Shown here piece by piece: positions 34,843 to 44,117 of a stretch of 64,000 nt of DNA. Location of the stretch: assembly GCA_014804445.1 (NCBI GenBank), contig JAAUZU010000012.1:190191-254190 (forward strand), in the 5' to 3' direction. The stretch is from Lachnospiraceae bacterium. GTDB lineage: Bacteria; Bacillota; Clostridia; Lachnospirales; Lachnospiraceae. A program made the translations under genes and the position numbers. Numbering within the stretch: position 1 is the first letter of the stretch; every line of letters begins with the position of its first letter. The notes under the pieces are model-generated. The model was not told the DNA's origin. It saw only the letters and a program-made list of their open reading frames with translations, and ran no database searches.

Positions 34843-35463
34843 TTAATAGAAAAACTCATGTCCGCCGTGGGAGAATAAGAAGGTTAGTTTTTCGTCGAAC
34901 CAGCGCATTTTGTCGGAGTTGGCGTATTTTCTTGAGGCAAAGTAGAGGGCGCCTTCGGAGATGTCTTCCCCGCATAGAACCCGTTCTACTGCTTCTATGG
35001 TCTCCTCGCTTACAATTACTTTGTCATATCTTCCGCTGTAGGCGGGAGAAAACTGTGCTGTTCCGTTTTCTCTCTGGAACACCACTTCTTTTACTGTGTC
35101 AGGAAATGCTTCGCTGTTTACCCTGTTCAATACGACACCGGCAACCAGCATCCTTCCTTCTATGTCCTCGCTCCCGGCTTCCGCCTCCACAATTCGCAGA
35201 AGTACTTCGTAGTCTTCATCCGAAATTTCATACTTCCACTCTTTTTCCAAAACCTCATAAAAAATAACAAGTTGTCCGGAGGATACGGCCGGTACAAATC
35301 CGTCGTGGCTCTCCTGCTCCTGCGGGGCAAGCGCCTCCTGCAGATTCAGTTTAAAGGCAGGCGTTGCCAAAATACGATTTACCTTAAGCCCGGTAATGTT
35401 AAAAACTGCCGCCAACGCTATCATATTGACAAGTAACAGCGCTAAAATATATTTTTTATACAT
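34843..35463 (-). CDS. SleB-like cell wall hydrolase
   Basis: A 206-residue protein with an N-terminal membrane anchor (about residues 4-24) and a C-terminal Hydrolase_2 (SleB/CwlJ) domain from about residue 80. Key signs are the catalytic Glu region I-V-E-A-E-A-G, then V-A-G-V-V-L-N-R-V, and the ending Y-F-A-S-R-K-Y. SleB-type enzymes are lytic transglycosylases acting on spore cortex or cell wall. The ATG at 35463 has GGGGAA upstream; two earlier in-frame ATGs lack a site. Confidence 0.82.
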   Translation of the reverse strand: MYKKYILALLLVNMIALAAVFNITGLKVNRILATPAFKLNLQEALAPQEQESHDGFVPAVSSGQLVIFYEVLEKEWKYEISDEDYEVLLRIVEAEAGSEDIEGRMLVAGVVLNRVNSEAFPDTVKEVVFQRENGTAQFSPAYSGRYDKVIVSEETIEAVERVLCGEDISEGALYFASRKYANSDKMRWFDEKLTFLFSHGGHEFFY

Positions 35464-35552
35464 TTTGTTCCCCATTCTAAAACATTTTTGCAGATGCATG
35501 CATGTCCTGCATAATATATTTTATACAGTATGTCCGGAAAATATTTCTTAAT

Positions 35553-35581
35553 TTGTACTTTTTTCTAAAATCTGCTATACT
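35553..35581 (+). promoter_or_regulatory. promoter of the AP2-like gene
   Basis: TTGTAC (35553-35558) and TATACT (35576-35581), spacer 17, with about 75 bases of leader. Confidence 0.65.
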
Positions 35582-35660
35582 TTTCCTGTGAAATTCTCAT
35601 GGAATCCGATATCCTTCAGCGGCAAAACAGCATGACGTTTCGGACGAAAGCAGGCGGCAG

Positions 35661-36461
35661 ATGAAAACAATAAGCGGTGTTTTTGTGACACAAAAAAAGG
35701 ACGGCAGCACTTCCTACCGTTCTTCCATCACCTATCAGAATAAGCATATCAGTCTTGGCAGTTTTTCCTCTCCCGAGCAGGCGCATGCCGCCTATGAGGA
35801 AGCCGCCCTGCTTCTTCGCGCCAAAGAGCCGCGTACACTCTCGGAACACACAGACGACTGCACACTTTCTTTCGAGAAATGGGTGGTTCTGCTTAATTTC
35901 AGAAACAATCAGGTCTATTTTTCTACACCCATTTATGTCCGTCCACACTTTTTTTACTATTATTATTCGAAGGAAATTGTGTTGAAATTTGATATAGACG
36001 ATTTATTTTACTATGCCTCTCACAAAATCATGAAACGGGGCAATCACTATTTTGTGGCAGATTTTGGCATGCAGGTCAATATTCTGAACCGCTATGGCAT
36101 CAAAAACTATGCCGTGTCCGGCAGGGATTACGACTTCCAGAACGGAGATTCTACCGATTTCAGACGGGAAAACCTTGTGATACACAACAAATATCACGGT
36201 GTCCTCATCAAATCCGATAAGGACGGAATCAAATACTGCGCCCGCATCCATGTGAAAAGCAACTACATGATCGGCAGCTACCGAACCATGGAAGAGGCTG
36301 CCATTGCCTACAATAAAGCGATTGATATCCTGAAAAAGAACGGCTGTAAAAAAAATTATACCCCAAACTATCTGGAAAACATACCGGCAGGCATGTATGC
36401 CGATATCTATACACGTCTGCCGGTTTCTGAAAAAATATTAAATCTTCACTTTTCTGAATAA
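35661..36461 (+). CDS. AP2-like DNA-binding protein with two AP2-type repeats and a degenerate HNH-like centre
   Basis: A 266-residue protein. Residues about 5-50 and 184-232 share the AP2/ERF pattern: G-V then a basic beta-sheet (Y-R-S-S-I or Y-C-A-R-I), a G-S/I-G turn, and a helix with A-A-x-A-Y. The centre (about 150-175, G-R-D-Y-D-F then R-R-E-N-L) looks like the N-x-R-x-E-N-L part of AP2-associated HNH homing endonucleases, but the catalytic histidines are missing. It is likely a DNA-binding protein derived from such a nuclease. Its stop overlaps the end of the convergent GH25 gene by 16 bases. A moderate AGGCGG precedes the ATG. Target unknown. Confidence 0.65.
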   Translation: MKTISGVFVTQKKDGSTSYRSSITYQNKHISLGSFSSPEQAHAAYEEAALLLRAKEPRTLSEHTDDCTLSFEKWVVLLNFRNNQVYFSTPIYVRPHFFYYYYSKEIVLKFDIDDLFYYASHKIMKRGNHYFVADFGMQVNILNRYGIKNYAVSGRDYDFQNGDSTDFRRENLVIHNKYHGVLIKSDKDGIKYCARIHVKSNYMIGSYRTMEEAAIAYNKAIDILKKNGCKKNYTPNYLENIPAGMYADIYTRLPVSEKILNLHFSE

Positions 36462-37534
36462 TCAATAAAACTGATATTTAAGTTTGCATATCCCGCAATC
36501 CCGTCTATCGATGCGGTGGTGGAATACTGCCACATGGTAAATTTATAGGGATAATCGGGAATATCACCCGGCTGTGACAGCCAGATATCATATGACGTCA
36601 GTTTGGAAAGGTCAACCCGTCTGATAAGCCACTCCTTGTTGCCGTAGAGCATGGCCTTATATCCTGCAGCCTCAATCGTATCCATAAAGGTTTTTGCGAT
36701 GGTTGTCTTTTCCTCTCTTGTCAGCGCTTCAATCCGCGCAGTATCCCCAACAATAAACTCCATATCAAAGGCTATCGGATAGGTGATTTTGTAATCTCCG
36801 ATGTTTTCCAGTACCAGATTCGCCTCCTCTATTGCTTCCTCCTTTGAAACTGCCTGTGAGAAAAAATAGAGCCCGATTTCGAGTCCTGCGTCCGACGCCC
36901 GCTTAATGTTGTCAAGAAAATTTTCGTCCAGCATAAGCTGGCCGGTTCCGTATCCTCTTGCACCAACCCGCAGCATTACAAAATTGACGCCGGCCTTCTT
37001 CAGCTTCACAAAATCCACATAGTCATGGTATTTGGAGATATCTGCACCCACATAGGATATCTGCCTGCCGTCTTCAAAATATTTCATCAACTCAGACTGG
37101 CAGACCAGTTTGGTATAATCATATTCGTTCTTGGGCAGATACGGGCTGATTAAAACCCATTCCTCCTTGCCGTCCGTTGAGACAACCAATGTATGCTTTC
37201 CGTCCGTGGCAGGGTCACTGACCTCTTCCTTCTTTACGCTTTCCTCCTGCACGGGTTCCGCCGTCTCCTCAGGATATAAATCCCAGAAATCAAAATCATC
37301 CGGCGTCAACGTCCCCGGCACAAACTCATCCACCGTCCCATTGTCCGCCACAAGCCCGGCACTTTCGTCCGGCTGGGCAGAAGGCTGCGTCCGGACACTT
37401 TTTTTAATTTTCTCACTGTTCATCAGAAGTATCAGCACCAGAATTGCCGAGATAAATAGGGTTACACCGATTATCATACGAACCACGGTCAGACCCATTT
37501 TCGGCTGCTCGTCATATTCCTCCGGTAATTTCAT
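36446..37534 (-). CDS. GH25-family muramidase, membrane anchored
   Basis: A 362-residue protein with one N-terminal membrane helix (about 17-41), a low-complexity Pro/Asp/Glu linker (about 50-105), and a GH25 lysozyme domain (about 158-360). The domain starts Y-V-G-A-D-I-S-K-Y and has the acidic active-site strand A-F-D-M-E-F near 260, and the ending M-W-Q-Y-S-T-T. It would cut the glycan strand of peptidoglycan outside the membrane. It lies between the AP2-like gene (convergent) and the end of rnf. Confidence 0.88.
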   Translation of the reverse strand: MKLPEEYDEQPKMGLTVVRMIIGVTLFISAILVLILLMNSEKIKKSVRTQPSAQPDESAGLVADNGTVDEFVPGTLTPDDFDFWDLYPEETAEPVQEESVKKEEVSDPATDGKHTLVVSTDGKEEWVLISPYLPKNEYDYTKLVCQSELMKYFEDGRQISYVGADISKYHDYVDFVKLKKAGVNFVMLRVGARGYGTGQLMLDENFLDNIKRASDAGLEIGLYFFSQAVSKEEAIEEANLVLENIGDYKITYPIAFDMEFIVGDTARIEALTREEKTTIAKTFMDTIEAAGYKAMLYGNKEWLIRRVDLSKLTSYDIWLSQPGDIPDYPYKFTMWQYSTTASIDGIAGYANLNISFIDYSEK

Positions 37535-37619
37535 AATAAAATTTTCTCCCGTTTTTGAAGCAATAAAGCCGTGCTTATTGCTTACTTCCTAAATATCATT
37601 CTATCATTTTTACATGTCG

Positions 37620-38411
37620 CTACACAATAACATGCTTCGGACATTTTTCCACACAGACACCACAGCCGGTACATTTTTCCTGATCGATTACCGCGTGGAA
37701 ATCCTTGACGGCAATAGCGCCCGCCGGACAATTTTTCGCACAGATACCGCAGCCGATACAGCCTACAACACAGGACTTTATCGTATCAATGCCTTTGTCC
37801 TGTGAACTGCACATCACAATATGTTTTGCACGGTACGGCTCTAAGGAAATCAGATTTCTCGGGCATACCGCAATACATTTGCCGCAGGCACGGCACGCAT
37901 CCTTATCTACTACCGCAATTCCGTTTTCAATGTGTATGGCATCAAAAGGACATGCCTTTACACAGGTGCCAAAGCCCAGACATCCATAGGTACAGGACTT
38001 GGGACCTCCGTTCGGCACATAGCTTAACATGCGGCAGTCCTCGATACCGGTGTATTCATAGTGAGCATAAGTCTGGTCACAGTCGCCCATGCAGTGTACA
38101 AAAGCCGTCATGCGTACCGCCTCTTTGCTCTCCACGCCCATAATGGCGGCAATCTGCTTTCCAACCGCTTCCCCGCCGACGGGACAGGCATTTACCTCCG
38201 CTTCCCCCTTGGCAATGGCTGCCGCAAGCCCCGAACAGCCCGGATAGCCGCAGCCGCCGCAATTGTTGCCCGGCAGCGCAGAAAGCACCGCCTCTTCCCT
38301 TTCATTTACCTTTACCTGAAACAAAATTGCCGCCGCTCCCAAAAACAATCCGATAAGCAGCCCGATGCCGCCTATCAGTGCAGCAGCGCTCAAAATTCCC
38401 GTCATATTCAT
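37620..38411 (-). CDS. rnfB: Rnf complex subunit B, iron-sulfur
   Basis: A 263-residue electron-entry subunit with one N-terminal membrane helix (about 5-27), a four-Cys cluster (C-G-G-C-G-Y-P-G-C near residue 52) and four ferredoxin-type C-x2-C-x2-C-x3-C motifs: near 145, 172, 217 and 246. It takes electrons from reduced ferredoxin and passes them into the membrane complex. Last gene of rnfCDGEAB; AAGGAGG precedes the ATG, 12 bases after rnfA. The first of the C-terminal motifs (G-F-G-T-C-V-K-A-C-P) is partly altered. Confidence 0.95.
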   Translation of the reverse strand: MNMTGILSAAALIGGIGLLIGLFLGAAAILFQVKVNEREEAVLSALPGNNCGGCGYPGCSGLAAAIAKGEAEVNACPVGGEAVGKQIAAIMGVESKEAVRMTAFVHCMGDCDQTYAHYEYTGIEDCRMLSYVPNGGPKSCTYGCLGFGTCVKACPFDAIHIENGIAVVDKDACRACGKCIAVCPRNLISLEPYRAKHIVMCSSQDKGIDTIKSCVVGCIGCGICAKNCPAGAIAVKDFHAVIDQEKCTGCGVCVEKCPKHVIV

Positions 38412-38423
38412 CTGCCATCCTCC

Positions 38424-39008
38424 TTACAAAAGACCGGAGAATCCACAGAAAGCAATCGCCATAAGCCCTGCCGTCAGCAGCACACTCGGCATTCCTTTAA
38501 AGGATTCCGGTATATCATTATAAGCCATTTTTTCCCTGAGACCGGCAAGAATGACAATGGCAATCATAAAGCCCAAAGCCGTTGCAAAACCGTTTACCGT
38601 GCCGGCAAGAATACCATATTCCTTCTGCACATTCGTCAGAGCCACACCAAGCACCGCGCAGTTGGTGGTAATCAGCGGCAGATACACTCCAAGCGCCTGA
38701 TACAGCGGCTTGATAAATTTCTTTAAGAACATTTCCACAAACTGCACCAGCGCAGCGATGACCAGGATAAACACGATGGTCTGCAGGTACTCCATATGGA
38801 AAGGTGTCAGCACAAATTGATAGATAACGCCGGCTATCGCACTGGAAAGGGTGATAACAAAAATAATGGCGCCGCCCATGCCCGCTGCCGTGTTGATTTT
38901 TTTCGACACGCCGAGGAAAGGACATAAGCCTAAAAACTGACTCAGCACAACATTGCTCACCAAAGAGGAGCTGACAAGTATAATGAGTAATTCCCTTACA
39001 TTTTCCAT
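38424..39008 (-). CDS. rnfA: Rnf complex subunit A
   Basis: A 194-residue membrane protein with six hydrophobic helices. The family landmarks are L-S-Q-F-L-G-L-C-P-F-L-G-V near residue 22 and T-T-N-C-A-V-L-G-V near residue 105; the paired Cys residues sit in the membrane iron-sulfur site shared with RnfE. The ATG directly follows the rnfE stop (TAA-ATG), and its GAGGAGG ribosome site is encoded by the acidic end of rnfE, so translation is coupled. Confidence 0.96.
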   Translation of the reverse strand: MENVRELLIILVSSSLVSNVVLSQFLGLCPFLGVSKKINTAAGMGGAIIFVITLSSAIAGVIYQFVLTPFHMEYLQTIVFILVIAALVQFVEMFLKKFIKPLYQALGVYLPLITTNCAVLGVALTNVQKEYGILAGTVNGFATALGFMIAIVILAGLREKMAYNDIPESFKGMPSVLLTAGLMAIAFCGFSGLL

Positions 39009-39971
39009 TTATTCATCCTCCTCATCCAAGTCTATCAGTTCCATGTTATCCTCTTCTGTTTCCTTCTGCTTTTCTTCCCCACGGGTCCGCTTTTCCGTCT
39101 CCGCCGTTTCATTTTTCTTCTTTTTCTTATTTTTTCCCTTTTTGCTATTCTCCACAGCCTTAGGCGCTTCTTCTGTCTCCTCTTTTGTCTCTTCCTCTGC
39201 CTCTTCCTTTGTCACGTCTTCTGTCTCTTTTTCTGCCTCTTCATCTGTCTCTTCTTTGTCCTCGTCTTCTGAAAAAGCCTTGTTTTGATTGTCCGCGCAG
39301 CTCTCGTCCATGCAGTGCAGGCAGTCATGCCCACAGCCGGAGCCGATTTTGCTCATGTCCTTGCCTCTCTTCTCACCCTGAATCTTCACAAAATTCTGGA
39401 TGGCACTGAGCATGGCAAGCACGAAGAACGCACCCGGCGCCAGCACAAAAATGACAATGGGAGTAAAACTGTCCGGCATAACCGTAAAGCCAAACAGCTT
39501 ACCGCCCCCTAAAAGCTCCCTCACCATACCGATGCAGGTAAGCGCTACCGTAAAGCCAAGCCCCATGCCGATACCGTCAAAGAGAGAGGATACCGGTCCG
39601 TGGGTATATGCATAGGCTTCCGCACGTCCTAAGATAATACAGTTTACCACTATCAGCGGAATATACACGCCGAGCGCCTCGTTTAAGTCCGGCAGATAAC
39701 CCTCCAGCAAAAGCTGCACAATCGTCACAAAGGAGGCAATAATCACGATAAACGCCGGAATTCGCACCTTGTCCGGAATTACTTTACGGAGCAGGGAAAT
39801 AATCAGGTTACTCAAAGCAAGTACCACAGCCGTGGTAAGTCCCATGCCAAGTCCGTTAATTGCCGAAGTAGTAACTGCAAGTGTGGGACACATACCCAGC
39901 ATCAGCACAAAGGTCGGGTTTTCTTTGGCAATGCCGTTGTACAGCCGTTCTAAAGCACTGTTCTCTTTCAT
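39009..39971 (-). CDS. rnfE: Rnf complex subunit E with long charged C-terminal tail
   Basis: A 320-residue protein. Residues 1-200 are the usual six-helix RnfE core with M-L-G-M-C-P-T-L-A-V near residue 25 and V-V-N-C-I-I-L-G near 108. After the last helix comes an extension of about 110 residues: a short Cys motif C-G-H-D-C-L-H-C-M-D-E-S-C (about 214-226), an acidic Glu/Thr-rich run, a lysine run (K-K-G-K-N-K-K-K-K-K) and an acidic end. Typical RnfE is about 195-235 residues. The frame runs straight to the rnfA start, so it is not a frameshift artefact. The start overlaps the end of rnfG region, with GGGAGG encoded there. Confidence 0.93.
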   Translation of the reverse strand: MKENSALERLYNGIAKENPTFVLMLGMCPTLAVTTSAINGLGMGLTTAVVLALSNLIISLLRKVIPDKVRIPAFIVIIASFVTIVQLLLEGYLPDLNEALGVYIPLIVVNCIILGRAEAYAYTHGPVSSLFDGIGMGLGFTVALTCIGMVRELLGGGKLFGFTVMPDSFTPIVIFVLAPGAFFVLAMLSAIQNFVKIQGEKRGKDMSKIGSGCGHDCLHCMDESCADNQNKAFSEDEDKEETDEEAEKETEDVTKEEAEEETKEETEEAPKAVENSKKGKNKKKKKNETAETEKRTRGEEKQKETEEDNMELIDLDEEDE

Positions 39972-39973
39972 CT

Positions 39974-40624
39974 TCAGATACCTCCCTTCAGCAATGTTTC
40001 AAAATAGAAAAGCCCTGCGTTGACAGCGTTTGTCACCGCCCGCGTGGTGATGGTCGCCCCGCTTATGGCATCGATTTCATTTTCCGCCGCCGCACCCGTC
40101 TTGGTGTAGACAAAGGCTTCTGCCGTCCTGCCTGCAAACTGGGGTACCAGCACATCTCCTGCCTGCATGCCAAGTCCCGGCGTCTCCGAGATGCTTAAGA
40201 TGGAAATCCCGTTTATGCTTCCTTCCATGGTGATACCCACCATCAGCTCGATATCACCGCCATAGCCCTCTTTTGTGGTCACTTTCAGTACATATCCCAG
40301 AAGAGAACCATCCTGTGCAAGCGCACGGTACACCTCACCTACCTCTGTTCCCATCTCTGCATTATGCTGCTCTGCTACCGCGATTTGCAAACCTGACCCC
40401 AGAGCAGAGGGAAGCTCCATTGGATTGACCTCCTTAAATGCCGCCGCCTGCGAAAACACCTCCGCACAGGCACGCTGCACCTTAAGCTCCTGCTGATGCG
40501 CAATCGGCTCCTTCGTCAGCTCATAGACAAAGCCCAGCGCAATGCCCGCAAGCAGGGTAATGGCAAATAAAATACCTGCATTCTTTAACATTTCTGCAGA
40601 TGGATTCTGCTTTTTATTTTTCAT
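39974..40624 (-). CDS. rnfG: Rnf complex subunit G, flavin-bearing
   Basis: A 216-residue protein with one N-terminal helix (about 14-35) and an extracytoplasmic FMN-binding domain. The covalent FMN site is the Thr of S-G-A-T (in D-A-I-S-G-A-T-I-T) near residue 181. It relays electrons on the outer face of the membrane. The ATG at 40624 has AGGAGG well placed; it overlaps the end of rnfD by 11 bases. An upstream TTG in the same frame is less likely. Confidence 0.95.
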   Translation of the reverse strand: MKNKKQNPSAEMLKNAGILFAITLLAGIALGFVYELTKEPIAHQQELKVQRACAEVFSQAAAFKEVNPMELPSALGSGLQIAVAEQHNAEMGTEVGEVYRALAQDGSLLGYVLKVTTKEGYGGDIELMVGITMEGSINGISILSISETPGLGMQAGDVLVPQFAGRTAEAFVYTKTGAAAENEIDAISGATITTRAVTNAVNAGLFYFETLLKGGI

Positions 40625-41549
40625 ATCTGCCGCCTCCTTTTCCAAAGGCTTTCGGCACCGTTATATTTTCAATCAACGGCACTAACAGATTGCCCAGTAT
40701 AATGGCGTAGGAAACGCCTTCCGCGTTGCTTCCGAACACCCTGAAGATGCCGGTCAGAATCCCTAAGACAATGCCGTAGAGGTACTGGCCCTTAGGGGTA
40801 ATCGGCCTTGTCACATAATCCGTCGCCATAAAGAAAGCCCCGAGCATCAGACCGCCGCCTGCAAGCTGCGCTGCAATATAGGCCGGATTGATTCCGTGTC
40901 CACCAAAGAGAATCAGAAAAATCACAAAGCTTACTATGTAACTGCCCGGAATCCGCAAATCAATGATACCAAGCAAAAGCAAGATGCAGGCGCCGATGAC
41001 AATGGCAATTAAGCTGGTCTCTCCGATGGTACCTGCCGTCTTTCCGATTACCATATCTAAAATATTGACCTCCTCGCCTGCTTTCAGCGCGGCAAGAGGC
41101 GTTGCGCCCGTATATGCATCCGTTGCAAAATTCGTCATAAGCGCCGGAAAGGAAATCAGAAGAAAACACCTTGCCGCAAGCGCCGGATTCATGAAGTTCT
41201 GCCCCAGTCCGCCAAAGAGGCATTTTACAACCAGAATGGCAAATACGCCGCCCATCGCCGCAGCCCACCAGGGGATGCTGACAGGAAGGTTCAGGGCGAG
41301 CAGAAGCCCTGTCACCACGGCGGACAAATCGCCGATTGTCTGTTTCTTTTTGTAGAGCCCGAACAAAAATTCCGTTAAAACAGTGGATGCCACCGTAACC
41401 AGTATAATAAAGAGCGCACGGACTCCAAAATTATAAATACCGAAGCCGGCAGCCGGAAGCAAAGCAAGCACAACAGCAAACATAATTCCCATTGTGTTTA
41501 CCTTCGACCGGACATGGGGATTAGACGATACTTTCAGTAACTCATCCAT
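40614..41549 (-). CDS. rnfD: Rnf complex subunit D, flavin-bearing membrane subunit
   Basis: A 311-residue membrane protein with eight to ten helices. The covalent FMN site is visible as Y-T-G-A-T-P-L near residue 151. Together with RnfG it carries electrons across the membrane while ions (sodium or protons) are pumped. It lies 12 bases after rnfC and overlaps rnfG. AGGAGG precedes the ATG. Confidence 0.95.
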   Translation of the reverse strand: MDELLKVSSNPHVRSKVNTMGIMFAVVLALLPAAGFGIYNFGVRALFIILVTVASTVLTEFLFGLYKKKQTIGDLSAVVTGLLLALNLPVSIPWWAAAMGGVFAILVVKCLFGGLGQNFMNPALAARCFLLISFPALMTNFATDAYTGATPLAALKAGEEVNILDMVIGKTAGTIGETSLIAIVIGACILLLLGIIDLRIPGSYIVSFVIFLILFGGHGINPAYIAAQLAGGGLMLGAFFMATDYVTRPITPKGQYLYGIVLGILTGIFRVFGSNAEGVSYAIILGNLLVPLIENITVPKAFGKGGGRYEK

Positions 41550-41561
41550 TTTCGGTTCCTC

Positions 41562-42878
41562 CTACTTTTTCTTTTTGGCAAGCTGCATCTTGCGCATGGA
41601 CTTGATGGTCTGGGTGAGCGGTCTTTTCGCCGGACAGATAAAACTGCAGCATCCGCACTCACAGCACTCCATTCCATTCAGCTTCAGGAAAGTCTCCTCG
41701 TCACCGTGAATTGCCGCCACCATCAGTTTGTTCGGCAGCACCCTGCCCGGGCAAACCTCCACACAGCGCCCGCATTTGATGCACGCCGTCGGCTCCATGG
41801 CGGACACGTCGTCCTTACTCATACACAAAAGCGCGGAAGCCGTCTTGGTGGTCGGGACGTCCAGTTCAAAAATGCCGAAGCCCATCATGGGCCCGCCCGA
41901 TATGATTTTCACCGGCTCTACCTTAAAGCCGCCCGCCTGTTCAATCAGTTCATGGTAATTGGTCCCGATACGAACCTTAAAATTGCGGGGATGTTTGATG
42001 GCATCACCGGTTACGGTTACAATTCTCTCCATCAGGGGCTTGCCCTCAAAAACTGCATAGTAGATAGCTACCACCGTATCTACATTGTTGACCACACAGC
42101 CTGCGTCCGCCGGCAGCATGGAAGAATTGATTTTTCTTCCTGTTGTGGCAAATATAAGCTGCCGCTCCGCTCCCTGCGGGTATTTGGTCTTTAACGCTTT
42201 CACGCTGATGCGGTTGTCGTCGCCGGTCATCTTCTTTAACAACTCAATACAATCTTTTTTGTTGTCTTCCACCGCCATAATGCCCTGCGCCTTCGGAAAC
42301 AAACTTAAGATGACCTTTAGACCCTTTATCAGCTTCTCCGGCTCCTCTAACATTCTCCTGTAATCAGAAGTCAGATAGGGCTCGCACTCGGCGCAGTTTA
42401 CAATGACATAATCGATTTTTTCCGGCTTTTTCGGGGAAAGCTTAATAAAGGTCGGAAAACCTGCCCCGCCCATACCTACAATACCGGCTTCCTTAATCCT
42501 CTCTATGATTTCTTCCCGCGTGCTTGCCTCCAAATCCAGCGCGGGCGCATATTCCACTGCCTCATAGAGACCGTCATTCTCCACCACAATGCTCATTACA
42601 TTGTCGCCCGTCACCACACGGCGCGGCTCTATCGCCTTGACCGTGCCGGATACCGTTGCATGTACCGGCGCGCTGACAAACGCCCCTGCCTCCGCAATCT
42701 TCTGTCCTGTGAGAACCCTGTCTCCTTTTTTCACAAGGGGAACCGCAGGCGCGCCGATATGCTGAGACAGCGGATACACCAAATCCCCTTTGGGAAGAAC
42801 CAGTCTGATTGGCTTATCCTTCGTCAAATCCTTTCCGTCATAGGGATGAATCCCTCCTGTAAATGTCAGTGTTGCCAT
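41562..42878 (-). CDS. rnfC: Rnf complex subunit C, NADH-binding
   Basis: A 438-residue cytoplasmic subunit that reduces NAD+. It starts with the family motif F-T-G-G-I-H-P; a flavin/NAD domain with G-M-G-G-A-G-F-P-T near residue 135 follows, then an SLBB part, and two ferredoxin-type clusters at the end (C-I-K-C-G-R-C-V-E-V-C-P near 364 and C-C-E-C-G-C-C near 404). First gene of the operon. The ATG at 42878 follows AGGAGG; a start six codons earlier does not. The gap 42879-43008 is AT-rich and serves as divergent promoter region. Confidence 0.95.
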   Translation of the reverse strand: MATLTFTGGIHPYDGKDLTKDKPIRLVLPKGDLVYPLSQHIGAPAVPLVKKGDRVLTGQKIAEAGAFVSAPVHATVSGTVKAIEPRRVVTGDNVMSIVVENDGLYEAVEYAPALDLEASTREEIIERIKEAGIVGMGGAGFPTFIKLSPKKPEKIDYVIVNCAECEPYLTSDYRRMLEEPEKLIKGLKVILSLFPKAQGIMAVEDNKKDCIELLKKMTGDDNRISVKALKTKYPQGAERQLIFATTGRKINSSMLPADAGCVVNNVDTVVAIYYAVFEGKPLMERIVTVTGDAIKHPRNFKVRIGTNYHELIEQAGGFKVEPVKIISGGPMMGFGIFELDVPTTKTASALLCMSKDDVSAMEPTACIKCGRCVEVCPGRVLPNKLMVAAIHGDEETFLKLNGMECCECGCCSFICPAKRPLTQTIKSMRKMQLAKKKK

Positions 42879-43008
42879 TTTGTTACCTCCTGCCATTCTT
42901 TCCTTCTAATATACTATTTTTTTCAACAAAATACTACAGAATTATAAAAAAATATGCTATGATAATAACAAATTATTTTTACACCCTGATTTAGTAAAGG
43001 AGTATCTT

Positions 43009-44115
43009 ATGCATACAGAAACCTATATGCCCCAGTCTTTTTCGCTTGACTATCCGCTTGAGAAGCTGGTAGCAGACCCTGAAAAAATTTTGTTTCTGGA
43101 CATTGAAACCACCGGTTTCACTGCCAAAAGTTCTTATTTATATATCATCGGCTGTGCCTATTTTGAAAACAATACCCTGCACACCATACAATGGATGGCA
43201 GAATCCTATGAACAGGAACGCGATCTTTTGGACGCTTTTTTCCGGTTTGCTTCCCGCTTTCGCTGCCTTGTCCATTTTAATGGCAATAATTTCGATATTC
43301 CCTACCTGCAGCAAAAGTGCATCCGCTATGCGCTTCCCTACAGCTTCGACGATTTTGAAGGCATCGATTTATACAAAAGAATTTCGCCCTACAAATTTTT
43401 CGTAAAGCTGCCGAACTGCAAGCAGAAAACCATCGAACAGTACCTGGGTTACGAGCGTGAGGACGCCTACACCGGCAGTGAACTGGCCGGCGTCTATCAG
43501 GAATATGTACAAAATCCCACCGAGCTTGCCAAAGACTCTCTTTTGCTGCACAATCAGGAGGATTTACTCGGCATGTTCCGGATTCTGCCGATTCTTGCCT
43601 ACTATGACATCTTCAACAAGCCCGTAAAAGTGAAAAAGGTGCAGGCAAGTTCTTATACCGACTACACCGGCCGACGCAGGCAGGAGCTTATTATGAAGCT
43701 CGCGCTTCCCACGCCGCTTCCGGTTCCGGTATCTTCCTCCGCAAACGGCTGCTATTTTAAGGGAGAAGGCGACACGGCGAGTCTCAGGGTACCCATCGTC
43801 GAAGAAGAATTAAAGTATTTTTATGCCAATTATAAGGACTATTATTATCTGCCCGAAGAAGATATTGCGCTGCACAAATCCGTTGCCGGCTTTGTAGATA
43901 AGGCGCACCGCACACAGGCTGCCGCCGCCACCTGCTATACGCGCAAATACTCACAGTATCTGCCCCAGTGGGAGCCTCTGTTTACGCCCTTCTTCAAACG
44001 GGATTACAAGAGCAAGGAGCTGTTTTTTGAACTGACTGACGAACTGAAAAAGGACAAGCCCGCGTTTCATCTTTACGCCGGACATGTCCTTGATATACTC
44101 AGTGCCTCCCTGTAG
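43009..44115 (+). CDS. YprB-family RNase H-like exonuclease domain protein
   Basis: A 368-residue protein with a DEDD-type RNase H fold (about 25-205). The acidic residues are in F-L-D-I-E-T-T-G near residue 32, H-F-N-G-N-N-F-D-I-P near 94 and H-N-Q-E-D-L-L near 185. The C-terminal half has no recognised domain. Family members are called YprB; a nuclease role is inferred from the motifs, substrate unknown. AAAGGAG precedes the ATG. It converges on the ABC exporter genes with a two-base gap, with no room for a terminator between. Confidence 0.85.
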   Translation: MHTETYMPQSFSLDYPLEKLVADPEKILFLDIETTGFTAKSSYLYIIGCAYFENNTLHTIQWMAESYEQERDLLDAFFRFASRFRCLVHFNGNNFDIPYLQQKCIRYALPYSFDDFEGIDLYKRISPYKFFVKLPNCKQKTIEQYLGYEREDAYTGSELAGVYQEYVQNPTELAKDSLLLHNQEDLLGMFRILPILAYYDIFNKPVKVKKVQASSYTDYTGRRRQELIMKLALPTPLPVPVSSSANGCYFKGEGDTASLRVPIVEEELKYFYANYKDYYYLPEEDIALHKSVAGFVDKAHRTQAAAATCYTRKYSQYLPQWEPLFTPFFKRDYKSKELFFELTDELKKDKPAFHLYAGHVLDILSASL

Positions 44116-44117
44116 CC

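Noticed and set aside
37558..37583. AAGCAATAA/TTATTGCTT hairpin after the rnf operon as its terminator
   Set aside because: A perfect 9-bp stem, but no U-run on the transcribed side and it lies close to the GH25 ribosome site; kept out of the terminator list.
39009..39330. Frameshift or fusion artefact in the rnfE tail
   Set aside because: The frame is continuous, ends exactly at the rnfA start and encodes its ribosome site, so the tail is real coding sequence.
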